Shown in pieces: positions 1 to 11,200 of a stretch of DNA of 64,000 bases. Numbering within the stretch: the stretch's first letter is position 1; each line of letters starts with the position of its first letter. Origin of the DNA: Podarcis raffonei (taxonomy: Eukaryota; Chordata; Lepidosauria; Squamata; Lacertidae); the NCBI RefSeq assembly GCF_027172205.1, contig NC_070614.1:46014501-46078500 (forward strand), read 5' to 3'. A model generated the notes under the pieces. That model searched no databases. It was not told the origin of the DNA and saw only the letters and a list, made by a program, of their open reading frames with translations. The translations under genes were made by a program, and so were the position numbers.

Positions 1-33
1 AACCCAGCCAGATGGGTGGGGTACAAATAATAA

Positions 34-80
<47 letters not shown>
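1..80 (+). mobile_element. 3' end of an L2/CR1-like LINE with (ATT)n tail
   Basis: The window opens inside the terminal part of a LINE. The motif 'aacccagccagatgggtggg' is followed by 'tacaaataataa' and a pure ATT run at about 37-80. The same terminal motif recurs near 15570, where it follows recognisable LINE coding sequence. The 5' part lies outside the window. The tyrosine-rich frame through the ATT run is not a gene. Confidence 0.6.
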
Positions 81-81
<1 letters not shown>

Positions 82-117
82 GTAGGACCTGCAGGCAATG
101 TCCTGTTTTACGTAATA

Positions 118-339
118 CAGTCATACCTCGTGTTGCATCCGTTTCATGTTGCGTCTTTTCGCGTTACATCCCGTGGCAACCTGGAAATACCAGAAATACT
201 GGGTTTCGCCACTCACACATGCTCAGAAGCACCAAATCGCTCTGCGCGCCTGCGCAGACACAGCACTTTGAGTTGCGGGCATTTCACGTTATGGACGGGC
301 CTCCAGAACGGATCCCATCCATAACACGAGGTACCACTG
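118..339. mobile_element. Tigger-like MITE (non-autonomous DNA transposon)
   Basis: Terminal inverted repeats, 'cagtcatacctcg' at the left and 'cgaggtaccactg' at the right, are bounded by TA dinucleotides at 116-117 and 340-341. This is the signature of a Tc1/mariner superfamily element, and the 'CAGTnnTACCTCG' end resembles Tigger/pogo ends. No transposase frame is present. Its centre differs from the related copies at 2068, 21669 and 61626, so it is a distinct subfamily. Confidence 0.6.
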
Positions 340-385
340 TATGGTACCAACATTTCTGTGATGAAAATTTATGTAATAAATTATC

Positions 386-482
386 ATAACCTCCAACATT
401 TCTCCAATGGAAATAGGGACGTCCTATTCCATACCCTCCAACATTTATCTGAAGAAAATAGGGACATCCTACCATACCCTCC
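386..482. repeat. Short tandem repeat, ~43-45 bp period
   Basis: Two and a bit copies of a unit beginning 'ataccctccaacattt' and containing 'aaatagggac'. They start at about 386, 431 and 474. The third copy is interrupted by the SINE at 483 and resumes after it at about 850. Confidence 0.6.
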
Positions 483-840
483 GAGGGACGCGGGTGGCGC
501 TGTGGGTTAAACCACAGAGCCTAGGGCTTGCTGATCAGAAGGTCGGCGGTTCGAATCCCCGCAACACGGGGTGAGCTTCCATTGCTCGGTCCCTGCACCT
601 GCCAACCTAGCAGTTTGAAAGCCCAAAGTGCAAGTAGATAAATAGGTACCGCTCCAGCGGGAAGGTAAATGGTGTTTCCGTGCGCTGCTCTGGTTCACCA
701 GAAGTGGCTTAGTCATGCTGGCCACATGACCCAGAAGCTGTACACCGGCTTTCTTGGCCAATAAAGCGAGATGAGTGCTGCAACCCCAGTGTCAGCCATG
801 ACTGGACCTAATGATCAGGGGTCCCTTTACCTTTACCTTT
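483..840 (+). mobile_element. Sauria-type tRNA-derived SINE, near full length
   Basis: The head 'gggacgcgggtggcgctgtg' carries an A-box-like stretch, followed by the B-box-like 'ggttcgaatcccc'. The body includes 'caagtagataaataggtacc', and the tail ends in repeated 'ttacctttacc'. The 12-bp direct repeat 'accataccctcc' flanks it at 471-482 and 841-852. This is the widespread squamate SINE mobilised by BovB-type LINE machinery. It is not a functional tRNA gene. Confidence 0.85.
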
Positions 841-842
841 AC

Positions 843-1114
843 CATACCCTCCAACATTTCTTCATATGTACACACACACACACAGCTTAAATGGAGGAGT
901 TAATAAAAGAATAAATTTGCATTCATTTTGTATTTAAGAAGTTTTAGATGATTTCCCAATTTTAATTGAGTAGCTAGTAAAGTAGTTTTGGTGTTAATTC
1001 TTTGTGTTCCTTTTATTGTAAGGCACCTTGGAAAGTTCTATCAACATGAAACGCTGCATGGAAGACATTTTAATAAATAAACTAGGAAAGTAAATAAGCA
1101 AATAAATAAATAAC
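843..1114. other. Non-coding, no gene recognised
   Basis: AT-rich sequence with a short CA run near 871-884. A degenerate LINE 3'-end-like stretch lies at about 1015-1085 ('aaggcaccttggaaagtt' leading to 'aataaataaa'). No open frame or splice pattern of interest was seen. Confidence 0.4.
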
Positions 1115-1184
1115 AATGCAGCCCTATACATAACTACTCAGACGTAAAGCTTATTGTCTGAGTAGTTATGTATAGGGCTGCATT
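1115..1184. repeat. Perfect 29-bp inverted repeat (hairpin)
   Basis: The arm at 1115-1143, starting 'aatgcagccctatacata', is exactly reverse-complementary to 1156-1184. A 12-nt loop separates them. The arms are AT-flanked. No transposon ends were recognised outside the arms. Confidence 0.85.
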
Positions 1185-1920
1185 ATTATTTATTCCCAGT
1201 GAGTTGGGACTTATTCCCAGTGAGTAGAGGATTGCAGCCTCAGACCTTGACATCAAATAAGCAGCACACCAAATCTACTACAAAGAAGGTAAAATCTGTT
1301 ATATAACATATACTATGTTAATAATAGTGAAAGTACACATTTGGGGAACGTGTGCATACAATATATTTAACGTATGTATAATTAGGTTAGAGGAAACTGC
1401 TTGCAAAAATGTATATCTTGGGCAAAATCACACACAGAAACGCACTAAAATGCTGACAAGATTTTCATGAAGACTTTAAAAAAGAAAAGAAATCAGAATA
1501 ATTCACACAGGCTGATGTGGAAAGACTGGAAAAATGAGAAACGGAGAGAAAGTGAAACTAATAGATTCCTCCCATCCCTGGTTTGAGGTCAAATGCTATA
1601 GGCAGCTATTCACTGGTTTTTTATTTTGGCTCTCTGCTACCACCTACTGATCTCATTGACTCAATGCAGATTGCATTGATTCCAACTGTAGAGAAGTCAA
1701 GAGTTCCCCAACCCACAAACAGCGGTGTCGGTATGTGGCCGCTGGCAGTGGGAGGCGAGGGGAGGACAAACACCCACAGGGTAAACATTTTGGATGCCCT
1801 GGCTTTGGGCCCCCTGGAGTTGATGCTCCTGCCTACAAGGGACATTAGCATTTTCTTCTAGAAAAAAAGGTGCTGTTACTCACTATGAAGTTGTTATAGG
1901 GGTTGCAGTGTTCAGGTTGA
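1185..1920. other. Non-coding, mostly unrecognised
   Basis: There is no supported gene. A phrase near 1524-1550 ('agactggaaaaatgagaaa') recurs near 3448-3466 in the TRAV-1 leader intron. This may reflect an old local duplication in the TRAV region. The short open frames at about 1583-1860 show no family resemblance. Confidence 0.35.
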
Positions 1921-1921
1921 G

Positions 1922-2062
1922 GGGGCCTGCGTTTGTCCGCAGACAGCTTTCCGGGTCATGTGGCCAGCATGACTAAGCTGCTTCTGGTGCAACGGAACAC
2001 CGTGACAGAAACCAGAGCGCACGGAAACACGGTTTACCTTCCTGCAGCAGCGGTACCTATTT
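1922..2062 (-). mobile_element. Partial Sauria-type SINE, minus orientation
   Basis: Central-body motifs appear, including 'tcatgtggccagcatgacta', 'ggaaacacggtttaccttcc' and 'ggtacctatttatctac'. Compared with the copy at 483 this is the reverse complement, covering roughly the middle third and lacking the tRNA-like head and the tail. Confidence 0.6.
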
Positions 2063-2067
2063 ATCTA

Positions 2068-2309
2068 CAGTGGTACCTCAGGTTACATACACTTCAGGTT
2101 ACATACGCTTCAGGTTACACACTCCACTAACCCAGAAATAGTGCTTCAGGTTAAGAACTTTGCTTCAGGATGAGAACAGAAATCGGGCTCCGGTGGCGCA
2201 ACGGCAGCAGGAGGCCCCATTAGCTAAAGTGGTGCTTCAGGTTAAGAACAGTTTCAGGTTAAGAACAGACCTCTGGAATGAATTTAGTACTTAACCCGAG
2301 GTACCACTG
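2068..2309. mobile_element. Tigger-like MITE
   Basis: The terminal inverted repeats 'cagtggtacctcaggtta' and 'taacccgaggtaccactg' are bounded by TA at 2066-2067 and 2310-2311. The interior carries repeated 'cttcaggttaagaac' modules. Close relatives lie at 21669-21892 and 61626-61867. Confidence 0.75.
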
Positions 2310-2534
2310 TATCATATTATATATATGGATTTCCCACATCTAACCCTATACTAACCCTTCTCTTTTTGTATAAGAACTAGTATGAAAGAGGCCTCCCAGC
2401 ATTCTCACAGGCCCATATAAGAACAGCGTAAACCGTTGGGCCTGATGAACATTTATTGTTCCCAACCCTAACCCTGTGGAAAGAATTAGATTTTATTTTG
2501 ATCCTGACTTGTTTTTAGGAGGTAATTTAATTAT

Positions 2535-2620
2535 TGTTTGATTTTATACCAATGTTATATATCTGATGTTAGCCGCCCTGAGCCCAGTCTCGGTAGGGCG
2601 GGATATAAATAAAAGTTGTG

Positions 2621-2664
<44 letters not shown>
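2535..2664 (+). mobile_element. LINE 3' end (L2/CR1-like) with (TTA)n
   Basis: The stretch 'gttagccgccctgagcccag' then 'gggcgggatataaataaaag' is a typical 3' end of squamate L2/CR1-group LINEs. It runs into an ATT/TTA microsatellite at about 2623-2664. Nothing of the coding part is visible. Confidence 0.55.
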
Positions 2665-3056
2665 TATTATACCCAACTCACCACTTACCCAAATACCCAT
2701 GTGACTTCCTTCACCCACATGCATGATATCCTTCTCGCTACCTTAAAACTCTAACATTGTGTTCATAATTGTTCATCACATTGATCAGTCCTCTATTTTA
2801 AAATCATTGCATCTTAGCTTAAAGAACTCAGTCAGTACTTATCCAGAGATTTATATTGAAGTAATTTTATACAATATATTCTTCAACCCACTTCCATTCC
2901 TTTCTTAATTTTTTGTTTTGATTGCATTCTAATTGACATTGTCATCTTGGCTAGTTCAATATATTCCCAAAATTTAATTTGTCTCCTCGCTTTTCCAGTT
3001 TTTGGCCACCAGTACTCTAGCTGCCGCTGTTGTGTATAAAAAGTATGCTATTTTCT
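2665..3056 (-). mobile_element. 5'-truncated L1 fragment
   Basis: Read on the minus strand, the part at about 2998-3056 encodes the end of an L1 ORF2. It includes 'FLYTTAAARVLVAKNW', matching the 'YATTAARILIAKYW' of the L1 at 5754-8053. The 2665-2990 part is 3' UTR of the same subfamily as the L1 at 60603. It ends about 115 bp upstream of the TRAV-1 start codon. Confidence 0.6.
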
Positions 3057-3172
3057 TGGGTCCCATGAGAGAGGAACATGAAACCACCCACAAGTTTGTG
3101 GTCTGTGCCACAGCCCTTGCTGCAAATAAAACTCGCTGAGGCACATTCATCACATCTGTCACCCAAAAGAAG

Positions 3173-4516
3173 ATGGAGACCCTGGTGAGATGCATCATTC
3201 CTTTGCTCCTGGCTCTCTCCACAGGTATTTTCTCTCTAGTAAAGGGTTAACACAGCTGGATCCCAGCTCATTCGTGATTCAGGGCTCTAGGCATGACCCA
3301 ATCTTACCCATATTTATTCAGATTCTTCAATGGATGTAACAGAAAGAAAGATGAAAGTTAGAAAGAAATTGAGTAAAACTGAGAATTCACTGGCACTTTG
3401 CTGGAACACTCATTTTCTTCTGCTAAATGTGGAATGCTGAATTTAAGACTGGAAAAATGAGAAATAGAGAGCGTTCCCACTGAACAGAGGGGAAATCCCA
3501 CCGAGTTAAAAAGGATTTATTTTTGAGCAGATATGGTTAAAATCCTTCCTTTTAGGAAGGCAACAGATGCAATCTGATGAAAATGTAACATAGGCTTAGC
3601 TTGCTGCAATTTTCTTGTACCCCATTTACTTCGGTACGTAGTCCCATTGGGCACAGTGAGACTTACTTTTGAGTAAATGTTGATTCAATTAGGCTACTTT
3701 TCCCAGTTAAAGAAGTGTAGGGGACCTTTGACCCTCCAGGTGCTGCTGCTTCAAGTCCCAGCTGCCAGCATGGCTTGATCAGAGATGATGGTAGTTTTGG
3801 TCCAGCTGAACATCTGGAAGGCCAGAGGTTTTCCAGCCCTGCATTAAAGCTAAAGAAAACTGAGCCCTTTCCTCCTCCTCCTCCTCCTCCTCCTTTTTCG
3901 TAAATAATTATTTCTCTGATATTCATAATATTTATATTGTTGTTGGATAAGCGCTGGTAGTTTTTTTGTATTTTGAATTTTCACGCTGTTTGTGTTTTTA
4001 TGTATTTGTAAGGTTTTCTTCTTCTTTCTGGAAGCAATGAATAAATGCAATTAATTTATTATTTCTATTATTATTATTACTACTACTAATACTTATTTGT
4101 TTTAAACTGTTATTAGTTCTGGGTTTTAATTGTTTTAACCCATCCCGAGAACTTAGGGTGAATGATAATGATAATGATAGATCTTATCCAGCAGGCTCTT
4201 CTTATGTTCTCAATCATAATTCCTGTTCCAGGCACTTCAGGCCAGTCTTCTGTGACCCAGAAGGACCAGTTTGCTTCTGTCAAGGAGGGAGAACCTGTGC
4301 AACTCAACTGCTCTTACGAAGGAACTGAATATAGCTTACAGTGGTACAAGCAGCAGTTGGGCAGGCGGCTCCAGTTTATACACTTGATGGTCCAGACTGG
4401 AACTGAGTTTCATGAGCACTTCACAATCAGCCTGGACAAAAAGAAGAAAACCACCTCTTTGTACCTGATGAACACCAGGCTGAATGATTCTGCTGTCTAT
4501 TTCTGTGCTCTGGAGC
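3173..4516 (+). CDS. TRAV: T-cell receptor alpha-type variable segment (TRAV-1)
   Basis: Germline V segment for somatic joining to a J segment in T cells; the product pairs with a TCR beta chain to bind peptide-MHC. Leader exon 3173-3224 begins METLVRCIIPLLLALST, a good signal peptide, with donor gtattt. V exon 4232-4516 follows acceptor ttccag and restores the frame through a shared Gly codon. Ig-fold landmarks are all present: first Cys in 'LNCSY', Trp in 'LQWYKQ', FR3 'TTSLYLMNTRLNDSAVYFC', then 'ALE' at the recombination edge. The frame is open throughout. The leader intron (1007 bp) is longer than usual for V segments and holds repeat fragments. TRAV rather than TRDV is an inference: loss of gamma/delta TCRs has been reported for squamates. 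No J or C segment lies in the window. Confidence 0.88.
3720..3846. mobile_element. Degenerate foldback MITE in TRAV-1 leader intron
   Basis: The segment 'gatgatggtagttttggtcc' followed by 'aacatctggaaggcc' resembles one arm of the foldback element at 18787-18906. The left part is a diverged inverse arm. A CCT repeat (about 3869-3893) follows. Confidence 0.4.
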
Positions 4517-4555
4517 CACAGTGCCACAAAGACACACCTGGCCTGACTCAAAACC
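4517..4555 (+). other. Recombination signal sequence of TRAV-1 (23-bp spacer)
   Basis: Heptamer 'cacagtg' at 4517-4523 matches the consensus perfectly. A spacer of exactly 23 bp (4524-4546) leads to nonamer 'ctcaaaacc' at 4547-4555, which shares the AAAACC core with consensus ACAAAAACC (6 of 9). The heptamer starts right after the V exon. A 23-bp spacer is the type expected 3' of TRAV segments. Confidence 0.85.
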
Positions 4556-4786
4556 TGGAGAGGCCCTTCATGAGGGCTTTGTGGAGCAGAGGTTTTCTCA
4601 GGGTCACGACCAGCTTCAGCCTTCTGGATTTCTTTTCTCCCCCTTTTACTGTTTTATTAAATTTGCTTAGTAACATAACATTATTATATGTATTCTATAA
4701 AACAAAGTATACTAAACAGAATTCATTCATACTACAATGCATAACTACATAACATTAATATATATGGTTTCTGAAAAAAGGCTTAC

Positions 4787-5568
4787 TGTCAGCGCTGCCC
4801 GAGGTCCCAGCTCACACAAGACCAACGCTGCTTCTTGCTCAAGTTAAAAAGTCTTTATTGAAGTTCAGTCTCATTTCCAGATGCGCAGCGCGCAACGCTA
4901 CATCTATCCATCAGACCGTAGAAGTCCCATCTGAATCTCCTCCCCCCTGACACCAGCTTAAGATTCTAGCCTTACTCCACCTCTTCCTCTGTTCCTTCTT
5001 TCTCTGGGTCCTTCTGCTAGTCGGAGTCTCAGCCCTCCGAGATTCTTCTGACGCTGATTCTCCCGACTCCTCCCCCCCTCTCTTTCGGGCTTTAGGACCT
5101 GGCTCCCAATCCGGGTTTTCTGCTGTCCCGCGCTCCTCCACATTTGAACTTGGCGCGCGCGCGCAGCCTCCCACTTTCCTTCTGACCGTTACACTTGTGT
5201 CACTGCTCCCCCTTTCGGGGAGGCTAGCTGGACCTGGCCTTCCCTCCGTCTCCCCACTCCCCGATGGAGGAGAAGCTGGTCCTGACTCACGTGACTCTTC
5301 CCCCCCACTGTGCTCTGGCGGGGGAACTGGCCCTACTCCTCCGCTACTCCTTTGGGACTCCCCTCTGGTTCCTTGTTTATGGATCGTCCCTCCTGGGATT
5401 CGCCTCGCCCTTACCATAGGCGCCCCCTCCTGGGAATCTTCTGATTCGCTGGAGAAGCTCATGGAATCTCTCGGTCCACTGTCATATTCCCCTACGCTCC
5501 CCTCTGATTCCTCTCCTCCGCTCTCTATTTGCTCTCTCCCCTGCTCTTCTGCTCCTGAGCCTCTGACA
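4787..5568 (-). repeat. 3' LTR of the Gypsy element
   Basis: 782 bp. Its + strand edges are 'tgtcagcgctgcc' and 'gagcctctgaca', giving TG...CA ends on the coding strand. One difference from the 5' LTR was seen (agatgcgc against agacgcgc near 4880). An open frame on the minus strand across this LTR is rich in Gly, Ser, Glu and Pro and is considered fortuitous. Confidence 0.92.
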
Positions 5569-5753
5569 TCCATCCCCCCCTCGAAGCCCCCCCTTCCCCC
5601 CTCCCCCTCTTCGGGTGTGGGTTCCAGGTGCTCCAGCGCTGGGGGTGTGAGTGCTGGCTTCCGTTCTCTCCCCCTGGTGTGCAACCGGCCAGCGGGATCA
5701 GGCCCCCCCACGATGGGTTCGTCGACGTCGACTTCCTCTGCTTCCATTTCTCT

Positions 5754-8053
5754 TTTTTTAAAAAAATATTTTTATTAAACAGTTTTTATAATCACACAAA
5801 CAATACATAATACATAACAACAACAAATACATAAACAAACAATAACAAAAATAAAACAAAAAGAAAGAAAACAAGTACCATTTCATATCCTAATTTCTTA
5901 AACCTTTCTTCCTCGACTTCCTCATGCCTCCCTTTTCTGTATTCCAAATTCTAATCAATTACTCAGCAAATCTTCCCTTATTTTACTTTAAATTTAAGCT
6001 AATCTTCCTTATTCTCCTTGTCTTAACCATTACTAATAGTAACCTTTTACTTTCCAGTCCAACATCATTCTAACTTTCATTAATTTTGTAATATTTCTTT
6101 AGATAGTCCTTAAACTTTTTCCATTCTTCTTCTGCTGCTTCTCTTCCCTGGTTTCGGATTCTGCTCGTCATTTCTGCCAAGCCCATGTAGTCCATCACCT
6201 TCATCTGCCATTCTTCCAGTGTGGGTAGATCCTGTGTCTTCCAGTACTTTGCAATGAGTATTCTAGCTGCTGTTGTAGCATACATAAAGAAAGTTATATC
6301 CATCTTTAACACCCCTTGGCCGACAATGCCCAAGAGAAAGGCCTCTGGTTTCTTAGTGAAGGTATATTTAAATACCTTTTTAAGTTCATTATAGATCATT
6401 TCCCAGAATGCCTTAATCTTCGGGCACGTCCACCAAAGGTGAAAAAATGTACCTTCCTTTTCTTTACATTTCCAACATTTATTATCAGGCAAATGGTAAA
6501 TCTTTGCAAGCTTGACTGGGGTTATGTACCACCTATAAATCATTTTCATAATGTTTTCTCTTAAGGCATTACATGCCGTGAATTTCATCCCGGTGGTCCA
6601 CAACTTTTCCCAGTCAGCAAACAAAATATTATGACCAATGTCCTGAGCCCATTTAATCATAGTTGATTTGACCGTTTCATCTTGTGTATTCCATTTCAGC
6701 AGCAAATTGTACATTTTTGACAGATTCTTAGTACTGGATTCTAACAATTCAGTCTCCAATTTTGATTTTTCCACCTGGAAGCCAATTTTACTGTCCAATT
6801 TAAACACTTCATTTATTTGGTGATAGTGCAACCAATCTCTCACCTTCCCTTTTAGTTTCTCAAAACTCTGCAATCTCAGTTTGTCCCCTTCCTTTTCCAG
6901 AATTTCCCAATATCTTGGCCACTTCGACTCCATATTTAACTTTTTAACTGCCTTAGCTTCCATTGGCGACAACCACCTTGGGGTTTTGTTTTCCAGCAAA
7001 TCTTTATATCTGACCCAGACATTTAATAGTGCTTTTCTGACAATATGGTTTTTAAAACTTTTATGTGCTTTAACCTTGTCATACCACAAATATGCATGCC
7101 ACCCAAAAATATTGTTAAAACCTTCCAAATCCAAAATGTCTGTGTTTTCAAGAAGCAGCCAATCTTTTAGCCAGCAGAAAGCTGCCGCTTCATAGTACAG
7201 TTTAAAGTCTGGCAGGGCAAACCCCCCTCTTTCCTTTGAGTCCGTTAATATCTTAAATTTAATTCTGGGCTTCTTGCCCTGCCAGACAAATTTAGATATA
7301 TCTTTCTGCCACTTCTTGAAACAGTCCATTTTATCCATTATTTGTAATGCTTGGAACAAAAACAACATTCTTGGCAATACATTCATTTTTATAACTGCAA
7401 TTCGGCCTAACAAGGAAAGCTTCAAGTTTGACCAAATCTCCAAATCTTTTTTCACTTCTGTCCAAGTTTTTTCATAATTATCTTTAAATAAGTTCACATT
7501 CTTAGCTGTCATATTTATACCCAAGTATTTCACTTTTTTAACCACAGTCAACCCCGTCTCATTCTGAAACCTTTCTTTTTCAACCTGTGTTAAATTTTTC
7601 TCCAATACCTTAGTCTTTAACTTATTCAATTTAAATCCTGCCATTTGACCAAACTCTTGAATTATTTCCAAAACTCTTTTCGTACTAGCTTCTGGCTCCT
7701 GTAATGTAAGTACTAGGTCATCTGCAAATGCTCTCAATTTGTATTGTTTAGCTCCGACCTGGATCCCTTTAACCAACTGGTCCCTCCTAATCATATTAAG
7801 CAAAACCTCCAGGACCGATATAAAAAGTAGTGGGGAGATAGGACACCCCTGACGTGTCCCTTTTTCAATCTTGAACTCTTCTGTAACCACATTGTTTACA
7901 ATTAGTTTTGCTTTCTGTTCAGAGTATATTGCACCTATACCATTTTCGAACCCTTGGCCTACCCCCATCCCCCGGAGGTTCTTCAACATGAAACTCCAAG
8001 ATATATTGTCAAAGGCTTTCTCAGCGTCCACAAATATCAAAACAGCCTTAGTG
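5754..8053 (-). mobile_element. Young 5'-truncated L1 inserted in the Gypsy element
   Basis: L1 non-LTR retrotransposon flanked by a perfect 18-bp target-site duplication 'ctctgcttccatttctct' (5736-5753 and 8054-8071). The minus strand keeps an unbroken ORF2 C-terminal part of about 660 residues, ending at 6070. It starts inside the reverse transcriptase ('AVLIFVDAEKAFDNISW'). The catalytic 'FADDLVL', 'GTRQGCPISPLLF', and the L1 C-terminal Cys region 'CWKCKEKEGTFFHLWWTC' follow. 3' UTR is 5754-6069, with an A-rich end. The endonuclease and ORF1 are missing by 5' truncation, as is usual. The frame continues by chance about 25 codons into Gypsy sequence upstream of the junction. Confidence 0.92.
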
Positions 8054-8245
8054 CTCTGCTTCCATTTCTCTGCTGTCGTGCTCAAAACCAAGATCCTCCC
8101 CCCACACGTCCATGTCCACCTCTCCACCCGGTCCCTCGGGTGAGGCTGTGTGCAAGGGCCCCCTCAGCAGTTCCCTGCTCCACCCCACTTCTGGTTGAGT
8201 GTCCCACCAATAGGAGCGGTCCGTGGCAAACCCCGAGAGCGACCC

Positions 8246-11200
8246 CTACGGGGAGCTCATCCCCTGCGTCGGCTCCTCATCTGAGGAGAAACCCTGGAAC
8301 GTGCTGGCTGACAGTGTGGGTGTGAAAAGCCAGTCGTCGAAATACTCCGCCGGCATGGGTCTGTGTGGGAAGATCGAATGGAACTCGTCTTTGAGGTAGT
8401 GCTCCTCCACGGCATAGCACGGCACCCACTCGTTGGCGCTGGCCGGAGTACCCTCCCTGGCGAGGAGATATTCAACTCCCTCTTCCCCCCATCTGGAGTC
8501 CAAAATCTGCGTGACCTCGTTGAGTGGCGTCGCCCTCTGCGGTCCCTCCCCTGTTGGCGATGGGCTACGTGGGGCTGGTGCGGTCCCTGGTGCCTGAAAC
8601 CTGTGGGGTGCCTTGTAAGGCGTGAGCACTGACCTGTGAAAGACTGGGTGCATTCTGGAGCCCTCCGGGAGTGTCAACCGGTAGGCCACTGGATTGATTT
8701 GTGCCGCGACCTGGTAAGGTCCCAGCTGCTTGTGTCCTAGCTTCCTCTTAGCTAGCGTTCTGGCCGGCACTGCCTGAGCTGCTAACCAGACCCAGTCCCC
8801 TACCTGTATGTCTTCCCCAACCCTCCTGTGCCTGTCTGCCTGCATCTTGTAGGCGTGTTTCGCGAGTTCCAAGTGCCTTCGGAGTTGCTCATGGACCTCC
8901 TGTAACTCTGCGGCTAAGTGCTCTGCCCCCCGTGGCTCCCCCTCTGCCTCGGTCTCCAACCCCGGGAAGGTTCTGGGGTGGCGCCCATTGTTGGCGAAGA
9001 ACGGTGTCACCCCTGTAGACCCGTGCTTCGTGTTGTTGTAGGCAAACTCGGCTAGCGGTAGGTAGTCCACCCAGGTCGAGGGCTGTTGATTGGCGTAGCA
9101 TCGCAGGTACTGCTGCATGATGGCGTTGACCCTCTCCGCTTGTCCGTTGGTCTGCGGGTGTCGTGCCGCCGCTAAGTTGATCTTGACATTCAGGATGCCC
9201 AGCAGCTTCTGCCAGAAGTTCGAGATGAATTGGCGGCCCCGGTCGGACAGGATGGACCGCGGCAGGCCGTGAGCTTTGAAAACGTGGTCTATGAACAGCT
9301 TGGCGGTCTGTTCCGCTGTGGCCACCTTCGCGCACGGAATGAAATGCGCCATCTTGGTGAAGAGGTCTACGACCACGAGTATCGCTGTTTTGCCGCGCGA
9401 ACTGGGCAGATCTGTAACAAAGTCCAGGGCCACTTTCTCCCATGGTTCGAGCGGCGTCTGCAGCGGTTCCAGCAGACCCGCCGGCTTCCTGTGTACTGGC
9501 TTGGCTCTTTGGCAGGTGTCACACCTGGAAACGTAATCCGCAACTTCTCCCCGCACCTTGGGCCACCAAAAGTCCCTGGTGACTAATTCCGCCGTCTTGT
9601 CCTTGCCGAAGTGCCCAGCGCTGGGCGCGTCGTGCAGCTGCTGCAAGTCTCTCGCGCGAAGGTCGTCTCCCGGTACGTAGAGAGCCCCTTTGCGGAGGAG
9701 TAGTCCGTCGCGTATCTGGAACTCGTCGTCCCTCGCTGTGCCGTTTCGCACCTCCTCCATCTTGGTTTGCGCAAACGAATCTGCCTGTAGCGCGCGACGG
9801 ACTGCGTCCAGGTCCACTGCGGCTGAAGCGCACGCCCACACCTCTGGTGCGAAAATGTGTTTGGCCGCTGCCGGTGCCGCTTCCTCGAGATACTGCGGCT
9901 TCCTGGATAGCGCATCCGCCATGACGTTGCTGTCTCCCGGGATGTATTCTATCCGGAAATCGAAATCTGCAAAGAACTCCGCCCAGCGGATGTGTCTCTG
10001 GTTCAGGAACTTCGCCGTGCGCCAGTACTCCAGGTTCTTGTGGTCCGTGCGAACCTGCACTGTGTGTCTGGCTCCGACGAGGAAGTGCCGCCACGCCTTG
10101 AAAGCTGCATGAATGGCCAGCAACTCCCTGTCCCAGATGGTGTAGTTCTGCTCCGACGTGCTGAGCTTCCTGGAGTAGAATGCGCACGGTCTCCAGTCCC
10201 CTTGCGGATCTTGCTGCAACAGGACCGCCCCCACCGCTCTGTCCGAGGCGTCCGTTTCAACCCTCATCGGTTTGCTGGGGTTTACGTGTAGCAGTTGTTC
10301 TTCGGACGCGAAGAGACGCTTGAGCCTCCGAAAGGACTGCTCCGCCTGGTCCGTCCAGGTGAACTTCTTCTTCTTGGAGCTGAGGGTGTCCGTGATGGCC
10401 GCCGTCTCCTTCGCGAACCCCTTGATGAACTTGCGATAAAAGTTGGCGAAACCGACGAATTTCTGGACCTCCTTCCGGTTGCGCGGGCTCTTCCAGTCCA
10501 ACACTGAGCGGACCTTGGCGCTGTCCATGGCAAGTCCCTTGTCGGACAGCTTGTAGCCCAGGAAATCCACCTCTGTCGTGTCGAACTGGCACTTCTCCAG
10601 TTTGGCGTAAAGTCTGTGCACCCGTAGTCTCTGCAGGACCTCCTTGACGTCCTCCTCGTGCGCCTCCTGCGAGTCCGAAAAGATCAGGATATCATCTAAG
10701 AAGCAGACGCACTTCTTGTAGAGGAGTCCCGCTAGCACGTGGTGCATGAAAGCTTGGAAACAATGGGAGCCATTTTGGAGACCAAACGGCATGACTCTGT
10801 ATTCATAGGTTCCTAAAGGCGTAAACATGGCTGTCTTCCACTCGTCGCCCTCCCGCATGCGTATAAGGTTGTAGGCCCCTCGTAGATCCAACTTGGTGAA
10901 GATCCGTCCCTTCCTCACCGTCGCGAGCAGGTCGTCAATTTTGGGCATGGGGAATGCTGTGGGCTTTGTCCTGGAATTGATGATTCTATAATCCACTATG
11001 AGCCTCCGTTCGGGCGTGTCTCTCTTCTTCACGAAAAACACGGGACTGCCCCCCACTGCTTTGGATTCCCGGATGAATCCCCGCTTCAAATTGCGATCTA
11101 TGAACTCCCTGAGTTCTTGCATTTCGTCTTCAGACATGGAGTACAGTTTCCCAGTCGGCAGCGTCGCCCCTGGCAGGAGGTCAATCTTGCAGTCGTAGGG

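Noticed and set aside
12-389. Open frame with a long tyrosine run
   Set aside because: The run is the (ATT)n tail of a LINE; the rest lies in a MITE.
483-560. Possible tRNA genes (also 14757, 20105, 50472)
   Set aside because: Each is the head of a longer SINE with tail and target duplication; cloverleafs are degenerate.
1583-1861. Possible small gene in the left flank
   Set aside because: No family motif, splice sites or paralogue; the opposite strand is equally open.
4911-5747. 278-codon minus frame (and its 13023-13574 twin), acidic and Gly/Ser rich
   Set aside because: It falls within the Gypsy LTR and polypurine region; base composition explains the frame.
6070-8127. Apparent novel fusion protein joining Gypsy-derived residues to L1 reverse transcriptase
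   Set aside because: The join coincides with the L1 target-site duplication; the frame continues by chance.
8889-10592. Long frames opposite or out of phase with Gypsy pol
   Set aside because: Shadows of a GC-rich coding region without family similarity.
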